The position numbers were made by a program, and so were the translations under genes. Positions 57,766 to 64,000 of a DNA stretch of 64,000 nucleotides are shown one piece after another. This DNA is from Paenibacillus sp. JDR-2 (GTDB taxonomy: Bacteria; Bacillota; Bacilli; Paenibacillales; Paenibacillaceae): the NCBI RefSeq assembly GCF_000023585.1, contig NC_012914.1, forward strand, positions 5,463,501 to 5,527,500, written 5' to 3'. The number at the start of each line of letters is the position of its first letter. Within the stretch, counting starts at the first letter, position 1. The notes beneath the pieces were generated by a model. The model was not told the DNA's origin. It ran no database searches and worked only from the letters and a program-made list of their open reading frames with translations.

Positions 57766-58701
57766 TTAAGCTTCGTCGTACAAATTCGCCGACAGGTAAC
57801 GTTCGCCCGTGTCCGGGAGAAGCACCACGATCGTTTTGCCCTTGTTCTCCGGGCGTTTCGCCAGTTCAGATGCCGCGAATGCCGCAGCGCCGGAAGAGAT
57901 GCCGACCAACAAGCCTTCGCTGCGGGCCAGCATACGGGAAGTCTTGTACGCGTCTTCGTTTTTGACCGTAACTATTTCGTCCACGACAGACGCGTTATAG
58001 TTGTCCGGCACAAACCCGGCGCCAATCCCTTGGATCAGGTGAGGGCCTCTTTCGCCGCCCGACAAGACCGCGGAACTGTAAGGCTCGACGGCAATAATTT
58101 TTACGGCAGGATTAAGCTCCTTCAAGCGTTCGCCTACGCCGGAGATCGTGCCGCCCGTACCTACGCCGGCAACAAAGATATCCACCTGACCGTCGGTATC
58201 GCGCCAGATTTCCTCTGCGGTTGTTGTTTTATGAATCTCAGGGTTCGCAGGGTTTGAGAATTGCATCGGTATGTAGGAACCCGGGATTTGAGCAGCGAGT
58301 TCATCGGCTTTGCGGATTGCTCCCGACATTCCTTCGGATGCCGGCGTAAGCACAAGCTCCGCGCCAAGCGCCTCCAGCAGCTTGCGGCGTTCGATACTGA
58401 ACGACTCCGGCAAAATAATAATTAACCGGTAGCCCAAAGCCGCGGCTGCAAAAGCAAGCGCAATGCCGGTGTTGCCGCTTGTTGGCTCAATAATAACGGA
58501 GCCCGGAGCAAGCTTGCCTTTTTCCTCCGCATCCTTAATCATCGCAAAACCAATTCTGTCCTTTACGCTGCCAGCCGGATTGAAGTACTCCAGCTTCGCA
58601 ATAACCTTCGCAAGCGACTCCTGACTCTTATTGTAATGAGTAAGCTCAAGCAATGGTGTATTGCCGATCAGCTCCGTCAAATTACTGTAAATGTTGGGCA
58701 T
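57766..58701 (-). CDS. cysK: Cysteine synthase A
   Basis: A 311-residue O-acetylserine sulfhydrylase: LIGNTPLLELT, the PLP Lys in NPAGSVKDRIGFAM, the substrate loop EPTSGNTGIALA and cofactor phosphate loop GVGTGGTISG; it ends with GERYLSANLYDEA. It makes cysteine from O-acetylserine and sulfide. AAAGGTG precedes the start. It follows the MFS gene by 62 bases on the same strand and may be co-transcribed; the divergent LysR gene beyond that is a candidate sulfur regulator. Confidence 0.96.
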   Translation of the reverse strand: MPNIYSNLTELIGNTPLLELTHYNKSQESLAKVIAKLEYFNPAGSVKDRIGFAMIKDAEEKGKLAPGSVIIEPTSGNTGIALAFAAAALGYRLIIILPESFSIERRKLLEALGAELVLTPASEGMSGAIRKADELAAQIPGSYIPMQFSNPANPEIHKTTTAEEIWRDTDGQVDIFVAGVGTGGTISGVGERLKELNPAVKIIAVEPYSSAVLSGGERGPHLIQGIGAGFVPDNYNASVVDEIVTVKNEDAYKTSRMLARSEGLLVGISSGAAAFAASELAKRPENKGKTIVVLLPDTGERYLSANLYDEA

Positions 58702-58763
58702 TCATCATCGCACCTTTCTATATTGGATCACTTTTCATTATAGCATTTGCTCCGGAAGCCTGC

Positions 58764-60080
58764 TTATGCCATCTCTTCCTCTGCCGCTTCGCGCGCGCCT
58801 TTTTCCAAATTTACTTTCCACAACAAAACGATTCCGATGATGAAAAAGGCAATCAGAGACAAAATCGCTACCCGGCTCGAACCGGTAATTGTCCCTACTA
58901 CCGAGAAGACAAACGGACCCGCAAAAGAGGAAAACTTGCTCGACAGCGCCAAGAAGCCAAAAAACTCGCCGGTTCGCGAAGGAGGCACCAGATTGGCATA
59001 GATCGAACGGGCCACCGCCTGGCTTCCGCCCTGGACAAGGCCAACCATGATGGCAAGCGCATAGAAATGAATGGCGCTGGTCATAAAGAAGCCAAGCCCG
59101 ACGATGAGGACATAGATCAGCAAGGAATAATACAACATGCGCTTCGAGCCAAAGCGACCGGCCAGCCTGCCGAACAGGATGGTGCACGGCCACCCGACAA
59201 ATTGCGTAATTAAAAGCGCGATAATCAGATCGCTTGTCTCAATGCCGATACCCGCTCCGTAAATCGTTGCCATGACAATAACCGTATTGATTCCATCGTT
59301 GAAAAACCAGAAAGAAGCCATATATTTCAGCAGCTCGGGATATCGCTTAATAACCGAGAAGGTTTTCCCGATCCGGACAAAACCAGCCCGAATGACTTCA
59401 CCTTTGCCAAGATGGCCGGTTGGTTTCCTGGTTTCCTTTACCCAGCGAAGAATCGGTATGGAGAACAGGAGCCACCAAATCCCCACCGTAATAAAGACCA
59501 TTTGGGTAGCGAATGTTTTGCTCGGGAAGCCCAGCTTATCCCAGCCTTCAATCATGATAACGTTAATAAGCAGCAGCAGGCCGCCTCCGGCATAACCGTA
59601 AGCATAGCCCTGCGAGCTTACGCGGTCCCTTAACTCCTGCGGCACGCCATCCGCCAGCATCGCGTCATAGAAGGTATTTCCTCCGGAGAAGCCTATAGAT
59701 CCCAGCACCATCAAGCTTGAGGCCAGCAGCCAGTCTCCCTCCCCGGCAAACGCCATAAATACGCAAGACAAGACGCCAAGCAGCATAAATACGGACAAAA
59801 ACCTCAGCTTGGAGCCCGTATAATCGGCAATGGCCCCAAGAATCGGCGACAACACGGCCACAAGCAGCATCGCAATGCTTTGGGTATAACCCCAGTAGGT
59901 CTCGGCCCGGTTGCCTATCAGATGGACGCCTGCGACATCGGAATAATAAACCGGCAGCACCGCTGCCATCATCGTAGTGGCAAAGGCGGAGTTTGCCCAG
60001 TCGTACATTTTCCAGCCACGCAATGCTCTATGATCCAGAACAAACGCCCCCAGTTTTAGGAATTGGCCATACTTCAGCAA
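58764..60080 (-). CDS. MFS transporter, UMF1/Atg22-like
   Basis: A 438-residue membrane protein with ~12 helices. GWKMYDWANSAFATTMMAAVLPVYY is the hallmark start of the UMF1 (Atg22-like) MFS group. LGAIADYTGSKLR and GRLAGRFGSKRMLYYSL are loop motifs; the end is charged (EKGAREAAEEEMA). Substrates of bacterial members are unknown, though yeast Atg22 exports amino acids. A TTG at 60080 with GGGGGA ~12 bases upstream is the likely start; the conserved part begins ~20 residues later. Confidence 0.88.
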   Translation of the reverse strand: MLKYGQFLKLGAFVLDHRALRGWKMYDWANSAFATTMMAAVLPVYYSDVAGVHLIGNRAETYWGYTQSIAMLLVAVLSPILGAIADYTGSKLRFLSVFMLLGVLSCVFMAFAGEGDWLLASSLMVLGSIGFSGGNTFYDAMLADGVPQELRDRVSSQGYAYGYAGGGLLLLINVIMIEGWDKLGFPSKTFATQMVFITVGIWWLLFSIPILRWVKETRKPTGHLGKGEVIRAGFVRIGKTFSVIKRYPELLKYMASFWFFNDGINTVIVMATIYGAGIGIETSDLIIALLITQFVGWPCTILFGRLAGRFGSKRMLYYSLLIYVLIVGLGFFMTSAIHFYALAIMVGLVQGGSQAVARSIYANLVPPSRTGEFFGFLALSSKFSSFAGPFVFSVVGTITGSSRVAILSLIAFFIIGIVLLWKVNLEKGAREAAEEEMA

Positions 60081-60267
60081 TAGTTCGACGGTCCCCCATT
60101 TATTCCTCTTAAAATGAATTTGCCATACAAAAAATTAACATAAACCGTTTGCGGTATTCATGCTTCGAATGCATCTTCTTAAGAATTCTTGAAGCTTGAC
60201 CGCTTTTTTGCTGTAATCATCCATTTGCTTTATAATAAATAGTGATCATGTTCGAGGGGGAATTGAA

Positions 60268-61170
60268 TTGAATATTAGCCAGCTTGAAACGCTCCTCACC
60301 ATATCCAAGACGATGAGCTTCCGCAAAGCCGGCGAGCTGCTGAATTTGACACAGCCGGCCGTCTCTGCTCAAATCAAGACGCTGGAGGAAGAATTCAAGA
60401 CAGTTCTCATCGATCGCAATCAGCCCGTTACCTTGACCGACCACGGAAAAGTTTTTCTGGAGCACGCGGAGAGAATACTTGCGGTTGTTGAAGAATTAAA
60501 GCAGAAGCTGTCCGATTTGAATGCGATACCTCAAGGCCATATCGTACTTGGAACTACCTCATCCATGGCCATTCAGATATTGCCCCGGGTATTATCTTAC
60601 TTTCAGGACCAGTACCCGCTTATTAAAACGACGATCCACACGATGCCATCCTCGCAAGTTCTGGCCAGCGTAGAGAACGGCTCCGTCGATATGGGCATTA
60701 CTTACATCTCGGAAAAAAATCCGAACATGGACTCATCCATTCTATATTACGATTCCTTTGTCCTCGTTGCTTCTCCCGCTCATCCATTAAGCCAAGTGGC
60801 ACATACTACGATCGATATGATCAAGGACTACCCCTTTATCATGCTTGCGCCTGACACGTTGGGCCGCCGCTTCCTGGATCAAATCTTCAAGAAAAATAAT
60901 ATCCAGCCGAATATTATTATGGAGCTGTCGAGCAGTGAGGAAGTAAAGCGGATGGTCGAGATTAATCTTGGCATTGCCGTCGTATCCAAGCTGTCCATTG
61001 CCAATGAACTAAGGCTTGGCTCGCTCAAAATCATCAAAGTGACGGAGCTTGAACCCTATCATCCGGTAGCAGTCGTCTATAAATCCGGCAGATATTTAAA
61101 TACGGCCATGCAGCAGTTTTTAAGCGACTTAAAAGGCATGCCTGAGCAATCATTTCTTGGCAGCGAGTAG
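60268..61170 (+). CDS. LysR-family transcriptional regulator (CysL-like)
   Basis: A 300-residue regulator: N-terminal helix-turn-helix (ISQLETLLTISKTMSFRKAGELLNLTQPAVSAQIKTLE) and periplasmic-binding-like effector domain (SSMAIQILPRVLSYF...). It has GAGGGGGA before a TTG start. It is divergent from the MFS-cysK genes (~190 bp shared region), so it probably controls them. The pattern recalls CysL/YwfK, an activator of sulfite reductase genes, but specificity is not shown by sequence. Confidence 0.9.
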   Translation: MNISQLETLLTISKTMSFRKAGELLNLTQPAVSAQIKTLEEEFKTVLIDRNQPVTLTDHGKVFLEHAERILAVVEELKQKLSDLNAIPQGHIVLGTTSSMAIQILPRVLSYFQDQYPLIKTTIHTMPSSQVLASVENGSVDMGITYISEKNPNMDSSILYYDSFVLVASPAHPLSQVAHTTIDMIKDYPFIMLAPDTLGRRFLDQIFKKNNIQPNIIMELSSSEEVKRMVEINLGIAVVSKLSIANELRLGSLKIIKVTELEPYHPVAVVYKSGRYLNTAMQQFLSDLKGMPEQSFLGSE

Positions 61171-61211
61171 ACCATGCTTACGAATTATTTCGTTTTTAGG
61201 AGGAGCTCATT

Positions 61212-62021
61212 ATGAAATTCGACTTGCATACCCATCACGAACGTTGCGGCCACGCCGACGGCATGATCGAGGATTACATTATTGCCGCACTTGATGCAGG
61301 CCTTGAGGTTATTGGTATTTCCGACCATTCGCCGTATTTCGGAAGCGAGCAGGACCAGCCTTTTCCCGGCATCGCTATGGCCCGAAGCGATTTCCGGAGC
61401 TATGTAGACGAGGTTCTTCGCCTTAAAGAGAAATATAAAGACCGTATTGAAGTGCTCCTTGGCATGGAATCGGATTTCTTCCCGCAGCATGCCGAAACCT
61501 ACCAGGATGCCTACCGCAATATTCCTTTTGACTATTTGATTGGTTCGGTCCATCAGGTCAGCGGAGTGAGCATCTTTAACCGCAACCGTTGGAAAGGCTT
61601 GTCCGATGAGAAGCAGATCTCGGAAAAAGTCGCGTATTACGAGCTGATCCAGCAATCCGCCCGCAGCGGCATGTTTGACATACTAGGCCATATTGATGCG
61701 ATGAAGGGCTATTACCCGGCCTTCTCCGACATTCCGGCTAATGAAGTGATTGATGATACGCTCCGTGTTATCGCCCAGTGCGACGTTGCCATTGAGATCA
61801 ACACTTCCGGCGGTACTAAGGATGTTGGCGGCTGGTACCCTTCCGATGCGATTCTCGAGAGAGCGCTTCATTTTGGAGTGAATGTCACGTTTGGCTCTGA
61901 CGCCCATAAACCAAGCCGTATAGGCGAGGACTTCGAGCTGGTGCGCAAGCGCTTGAAGGAAATCGGCTTCTCGAAGTGGGTATTCTACCGCAAACGCCAA
62001 CAAATCATCGTTCCGTTGTAA
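61212..62021 (+). CDS. hisJ: Histidinol-phosphatase, PHP type
   Basis: A 269-residue PHP phosphatase: FDLHTHHERCGHADG (metal site 1), ISDHSPYF, GMESDFFP, IGSVHQV, ILGHIDAMK and GSDAHKPSRIGEDF complete the trinuclear metal site. Bacillota HisJ/HisK dephosphorylates histidinol phosphate. AGGAGGAG precedes the start. It is not in a his operon here, as is also usual in Bacillus. A generic PHP phosphatase remains possible. Confidence 0.85.
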   Translation: MKFDLHTHHERCGHADGMIEDYIIAALDAGLEVIGISDHSPYFGSEQDQPFPGIAMARSDFRSYVDEVLRLKEKYKDRIEVLLGMESDFFPQHAETYQDAYRNIPFDYLIGSVHQVSGVSIFNRNRWKGLSDEKQISEKVAYYELIQQSARSGMFDILGHIDAMKGYYPAFSDIPANEVIDDTLRVIAQCDVAIEINTSGGTKDVGGWYPSDAILERALHFGVNVTFGSDAHKPSRIGEDFELVRKRLKEIGFSKWVFYRKRQQIIVPL

Positions 62022-62034
62022 TAAAAGAAATCCC

Positions 62035-62064
62035 GGCTTTGCCTTCCTGGCAAAGCCTTTTTGT
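62035..62064 (+). terminator. Terminator of hisJ
   Basis: GGCTTTGCC / GGCAAAGCC stem and TTTTTGTTG tail. Confidence 0.88.
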
Positions 62065-62090
62065 TGCGTACTTTTCAGGACAAAAAAAGT

Positions 62091-62112
62091 GGACCTGTGC
62101 GCTCACAGGTCC
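62091..62112. repeat. Hairpin in front of EamA transporter
   Basis: GGACCTGT / ACAGGTCC, 8-bp perfect stem, 6-base loop, followed by AAAATCG rather than a T-run on plus and by ACTTTTTTTG on minus. It could block antisense transcription. Confidence 0.45.
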
Positions 62113-62225
62113 AAAATCGATATATTAAAAGGGGGTCTTGTTTATTATAATAGCCTAATAATATGTTTGTACCGTAACAGAACTATTTCAATTGTGTAAC
62201 AAATTCAGGTAGGAGATGACATCTG

Positions 62226-63071
62226 ATGTGGCTGGCAATCGCAGTCGGCAGCGCCGTGCTGTTTGGACTGGCAGGCTGGTGGATGAAGGTAAGCCAAATG
62301 CGCCGGGGACATGTCTCGGTCATGTTGTTTGGGCTATACGCCTCTGGAACAGCGGGCTTTGGGATTCATGCAGCCGTAGAAGGAACGATCCATCAATTAA
62401 GCGATTACCGGGTATGGCTGGCCGGAATCATTATCGGGGCAGGCTCTGCTCTTGGCAATGCTTTATTTATGAAAGCGCTGGACTATGGCCCCGCTGCCTT
62501 AACGTCCCCGCTTACTAACATGAATATTGTGCTTGTTATTGCACTCGGTACATTATATTACGGTGAGACGCTGCATTATACGGAAGCAACGGGGATCGCA
62601 TTGCTGCTTGCTGCGGTTGTATTAATTTCGTATAAAAAGCAGGCAGTTCCCTCCTCCGTGCAATCGAAATGGTACCTGTACGTAACCGCTGCGATCTTGT
62701 TCTTTACCTTCCGCAATGCCGGATTAAAAGTAACCGAGGAGCTGGGACTATCCAGCGCCCCCATTTTATTTATCGGTTACGCGTTATCCCTGATCTGGTT
62801 CGCGTTTCCTCTTCGGAAAGCGACGGACCGTGCAGCATTCCAAGAAGGCTTAAAGCTGGGGCTGCTAGCCGGTGTATTCTCATACGGCGGACTCCAGCTA
62901 TATGCCGTTTCATTAGCGACCGGCCCCTCCAATCTGGCTGCGCCAATCTTCGCGACGAATAGCCTTGTTGTCGCAGCAGGCTCCATTCTCGTCTACAAGG
63001 AAAAGCTGAGCCATGCCCAATGGGCCGCTTTTATATTGACGATCGCCGGACTTATTATTATCCGGATTTGA
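62226..63071 (+). CDS. EamA/DMT-family transporter
   Basis: A 281-residue membrane protein with ten helices and two EamA repeats (AGSALGNALFMKALDYGPAALTSPLTNMNIVLVIALG... and the C-terminal ATGPSNLAAPIFATNSLVVAAGSILVYKEKLS). The family exports metabolites or amino acids; substrate not inferable. AGGAG lies ten bases before the ATG. It is a single-gene unit. Confidence 0.88.
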   Translation: MWLAIAVGSAVLFGLAGWWMKVSQMRRGHVSVMLFGLYASGTAGFGIHAAVEGTIHQLSDYRVWLAGIIIGAGSALGNALFMKALDYGPAALTSPLTNMNIVLVIALGTLYYGETLHYTEATGIALLLAAVVLISYKKQAVPSSVQSKWYLYVTAAILFFTFRNAGLKVTEELGLSSAPILFIGYALSLIWFAFPLRKATDRAAFQEGLKLGLLAGVFSYGGLQLYAVSLATGPSNLAAPIFATNSLVVAAGSILVYKEKLSHAQWAAFILTIAGLIIIRI

Positions 63072-63090
63072 CCATCCTGCCTAACAACGC

Positions 63091-63138
63091 AAAAAGCACC
63101 CCGGAGTCTGCCCGCGCAGAAACCTGAGGTGCTTTTCC
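63091..63138. terminator. Bidirectional terminator, EamA/doxX
   Basis: AAAAGCACC / GGTGCTTTT stem with a long partly paired loop, T-rich on both strands. Confidence 0.82.
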
Positions 63139-63156
63139 TTATTTGACTTATTTAAC

Positions 63157-63555
63157 TTATTTCAGTAATGCGTCGATCGAGATATCGCCGGCGCCTGTGA
63201 AGGCTACGCCAAGAAGAACAGCAATCAGAACCAAGTTGTACTCATAACCGTTTTGCGTAACCCAGAGGCCGTTAGCTCCATGAACTTTCGCAATCGCAAC
63301 AATCATGGTAAGGATCAGCAATGCTGCCCCCACTTCAACCCAAAGTCCCGCTCCGAACAGTACACCGCCCAAAACCTCGGATAAGCCTGCACCGGCTGCC
63401 ATTAAAACGCCAGGTTTCATTCCGATCGATTCCAGCCATCCGCCCGTACCTTTCAGACCATAACCGCCAAACCAGCCAAACAGCTTCTGCGTGCCGTGTC
63501 CAATCATCAATAAACCAATAATAACCCGTATAATCAATAACCCAGTATCCATCAT
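63157..63555 (-). CDS. DoxX-family membrane protein
   Basis: A 132-residue protein with four transmembrane helices: LLIIRVIIGLLMIGHGTQKLFGWFGGYG is the DoxX hallmark, followed by AGAGLSEVLGGVLFGAGLW and LVLIAVLLGVAFTGAGD. Bacillota members (YfiD, MhqP, CatD) are induced by thiol-reactive quinones. The start at 63555 has GGGAGAGG upstream; the frame upstream of it is non-coding promoter DNA. The divergent HxlR regulator suggests redox or electrophile control, as for HypR/YodB-type regulators. Confidence 0.92.
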   Translation of the reverse strand: MMDTGLLIIRVIIGLLMIGHGTQKLFGWFGGYGLKGTGGWLESIGMKPGVLMAAGAGLSEVLGGVLFGAGLWVEVGAALLILTMIVAIAKVHGANGLWVTQNGYEYNLVLIAVLLGVAFTGAGDISIDALLK

Positions 63556-63635
63556 AATAGTACCTCTCCCTTTATCTATTCTCTCGTTAGTTGAGCGGCC
63601 GCTCTCTTTGATGCACTTATCATAATGTATGTTAC

Positions 63636-63652
63636 TTACTTTAGTCAAGTAA
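63636..63652. promoter_or_regulatory. Candidate HxlR operator between doxX and hxlR
   Basis: TTACTTTAGTCAAGTAA is an inverted repeat (TTACTT / AAGTAA around TAGTC). Half-sites TTACTT occur again at 63632 and near 63700. It lies ~80 bases upstream of doxX and ~100 bases from hxlR, as expected for an HxlR-family dimer site. Confidence 0.5.
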
Positions 63653-63752
63653 ATAAATAAAAAATAGCAAATACCCGAATTTGGCTATACTAACGAACTT
63701 ACTTTTCCTTAGAACATATGCTACAATATAGGTAGAAAAAGGGGTGATCGCG

Positions 63753-64000
63753 TTGGATTATTCAACTATGTGCCCAAAGTATGAAGCTGCGGCCGACATT
63801 CTAGGTAAGAAATGGACAGGGCTTATCATCCGGGTTATGCTTGGCGGACCTAAACGGTTCAAGGAAATTAAAGAGCAGATCCCCGAGATGAGCGACAAAA
63901 TGTTAACGGATCGGATGAAGGAACTAGAGAGTCAGAGCATCGTGAAACGAACTGTCTATCCTGAAATGCCTGTTCGAATCGAATATGAGTTAACGCCGAA
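63753..64000 (+). CDS. HxlR-family regulator, partial
   Basis: The first 82 residues of a winged-helix HxlR protein: STMCPKYEAAADILGKKWTGLIIRVML with the conserved Cys near the start, then RFKEIKEQIPEMSDKMLTDRMKELESQSIVKR. In YodB, HypR and relatives that Cys is the redox switch. The TTG at 63753 has AAGGGGTG upstream. The end lies outside the window. It is divergent from doxX, its probable target. Confidence 0.92.
   Translation, partial: MDYSTMCPKYEAAADILGKKWTGLIIRVMLGGPKRFKEIKEQIPEMSDKMLTDRMKELESQSIVKRTVYPEMPVRIEYELTP

Noticed and set aside
1..64000. CRISPR arrays, rRNA and tRNA genes
   Set aside because: No regularly spaced repeats of CRISPR type and no rRNA or tRNA sequence was recognised by reading.

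Overview
The window is chromosomal DNA of a spore-forming Bacillota, most likely Paenibacillus or a close relative. Evidence: prkA, ytxC, a gamma-type-like SASP, a YheC/D coat protein and a spoVR fragment (sporulation); LiaFSR, T-box and S-box leaders and GlnR/TnrA-type boxes (Bacillota regulation); mqnC (futalosine menaquinone route). There are no rRNA, tRNA or CRISPR features. Most genes have strong GGAGG-type ribosome sites and TTG/GTG starts are common.

Region 1 (1-13726) is visibly more AT-rich than the rest and reads as the right-hand part of an integrated element whose left end lies outside the window. On the minus strand it carries a WYL regulator, two unknown genes and a sirtuin (apparent operon). 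Then come an RHH/coiled-coil/AT-hook protein, three full-length large serine recombinases (one minus, two overlapping on plus), an XRE regulator, short companion genes, an array of 16-bp repeats around a 50-bp palindrome, a recombinase-like protein without the catalytic serine, and a TrlF-like PHP-ATPase. The element stops exactly inside spoVR: at 13727 the reading frame enters at the conserved NEGWASYWH motif and runs to the normal spoVR stop, while the N-terminal half is absent. The layout is that of a sporulation intervening element (compare skin in sigK), though decay of spoVR is an alternative.

Region 2 (14.4-34.3 kb): a membrane-anchored Mrr-like nuclease, a YheC/D ATP-grasp, a secreted NlpC/P60 hydrolase, an ATP-grasp/alpha-E/transglutaminase operon, a globin-coupled chemoreceptor, prkA, a DUF2161 nuclease-like protein, a PLP aminotransferase, an AbrB paralogue with a Cys4 tail, trmL, an orphan PhoB-type regulator, serC, thpR, glnA (I-beta type, GlnR-like box and consensus promoter) and a DAHP synthase.

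Region 3 (34.4-49.5 kb): ispH, a two-component pair behind htrA, yugN, the liaF-liaS-liaR envelope-stress operon, amtB with a GlnR-like box at the same distance as at glnA, a small SASP, a 3D-domain protein, thrS with its T-box leader, and ytxC.

Region 4 (49.5-64 kb): a repeat-rich gap, an FkbM methyltransferase, mqnC, metA-metI-metC behind a SAM-I riboswitch, corA behind a candidate Mg2+-sensing leader peptide, cysK with an MFS gene and a divergent LysR regulator, a HisJ-type phosphatase, an EamA transporter, and divergent doxX/hxlR (cut by the window end). Sulfur metabolism (met operon, cysK) and nitrogen assimilation (glnA, amtB) are each linked by shared or related control. Three structured palindromic repeats with a conserved framework but different, self-complementary arms lie in gaps at 34.4, 49.6 and 57.4 kb.
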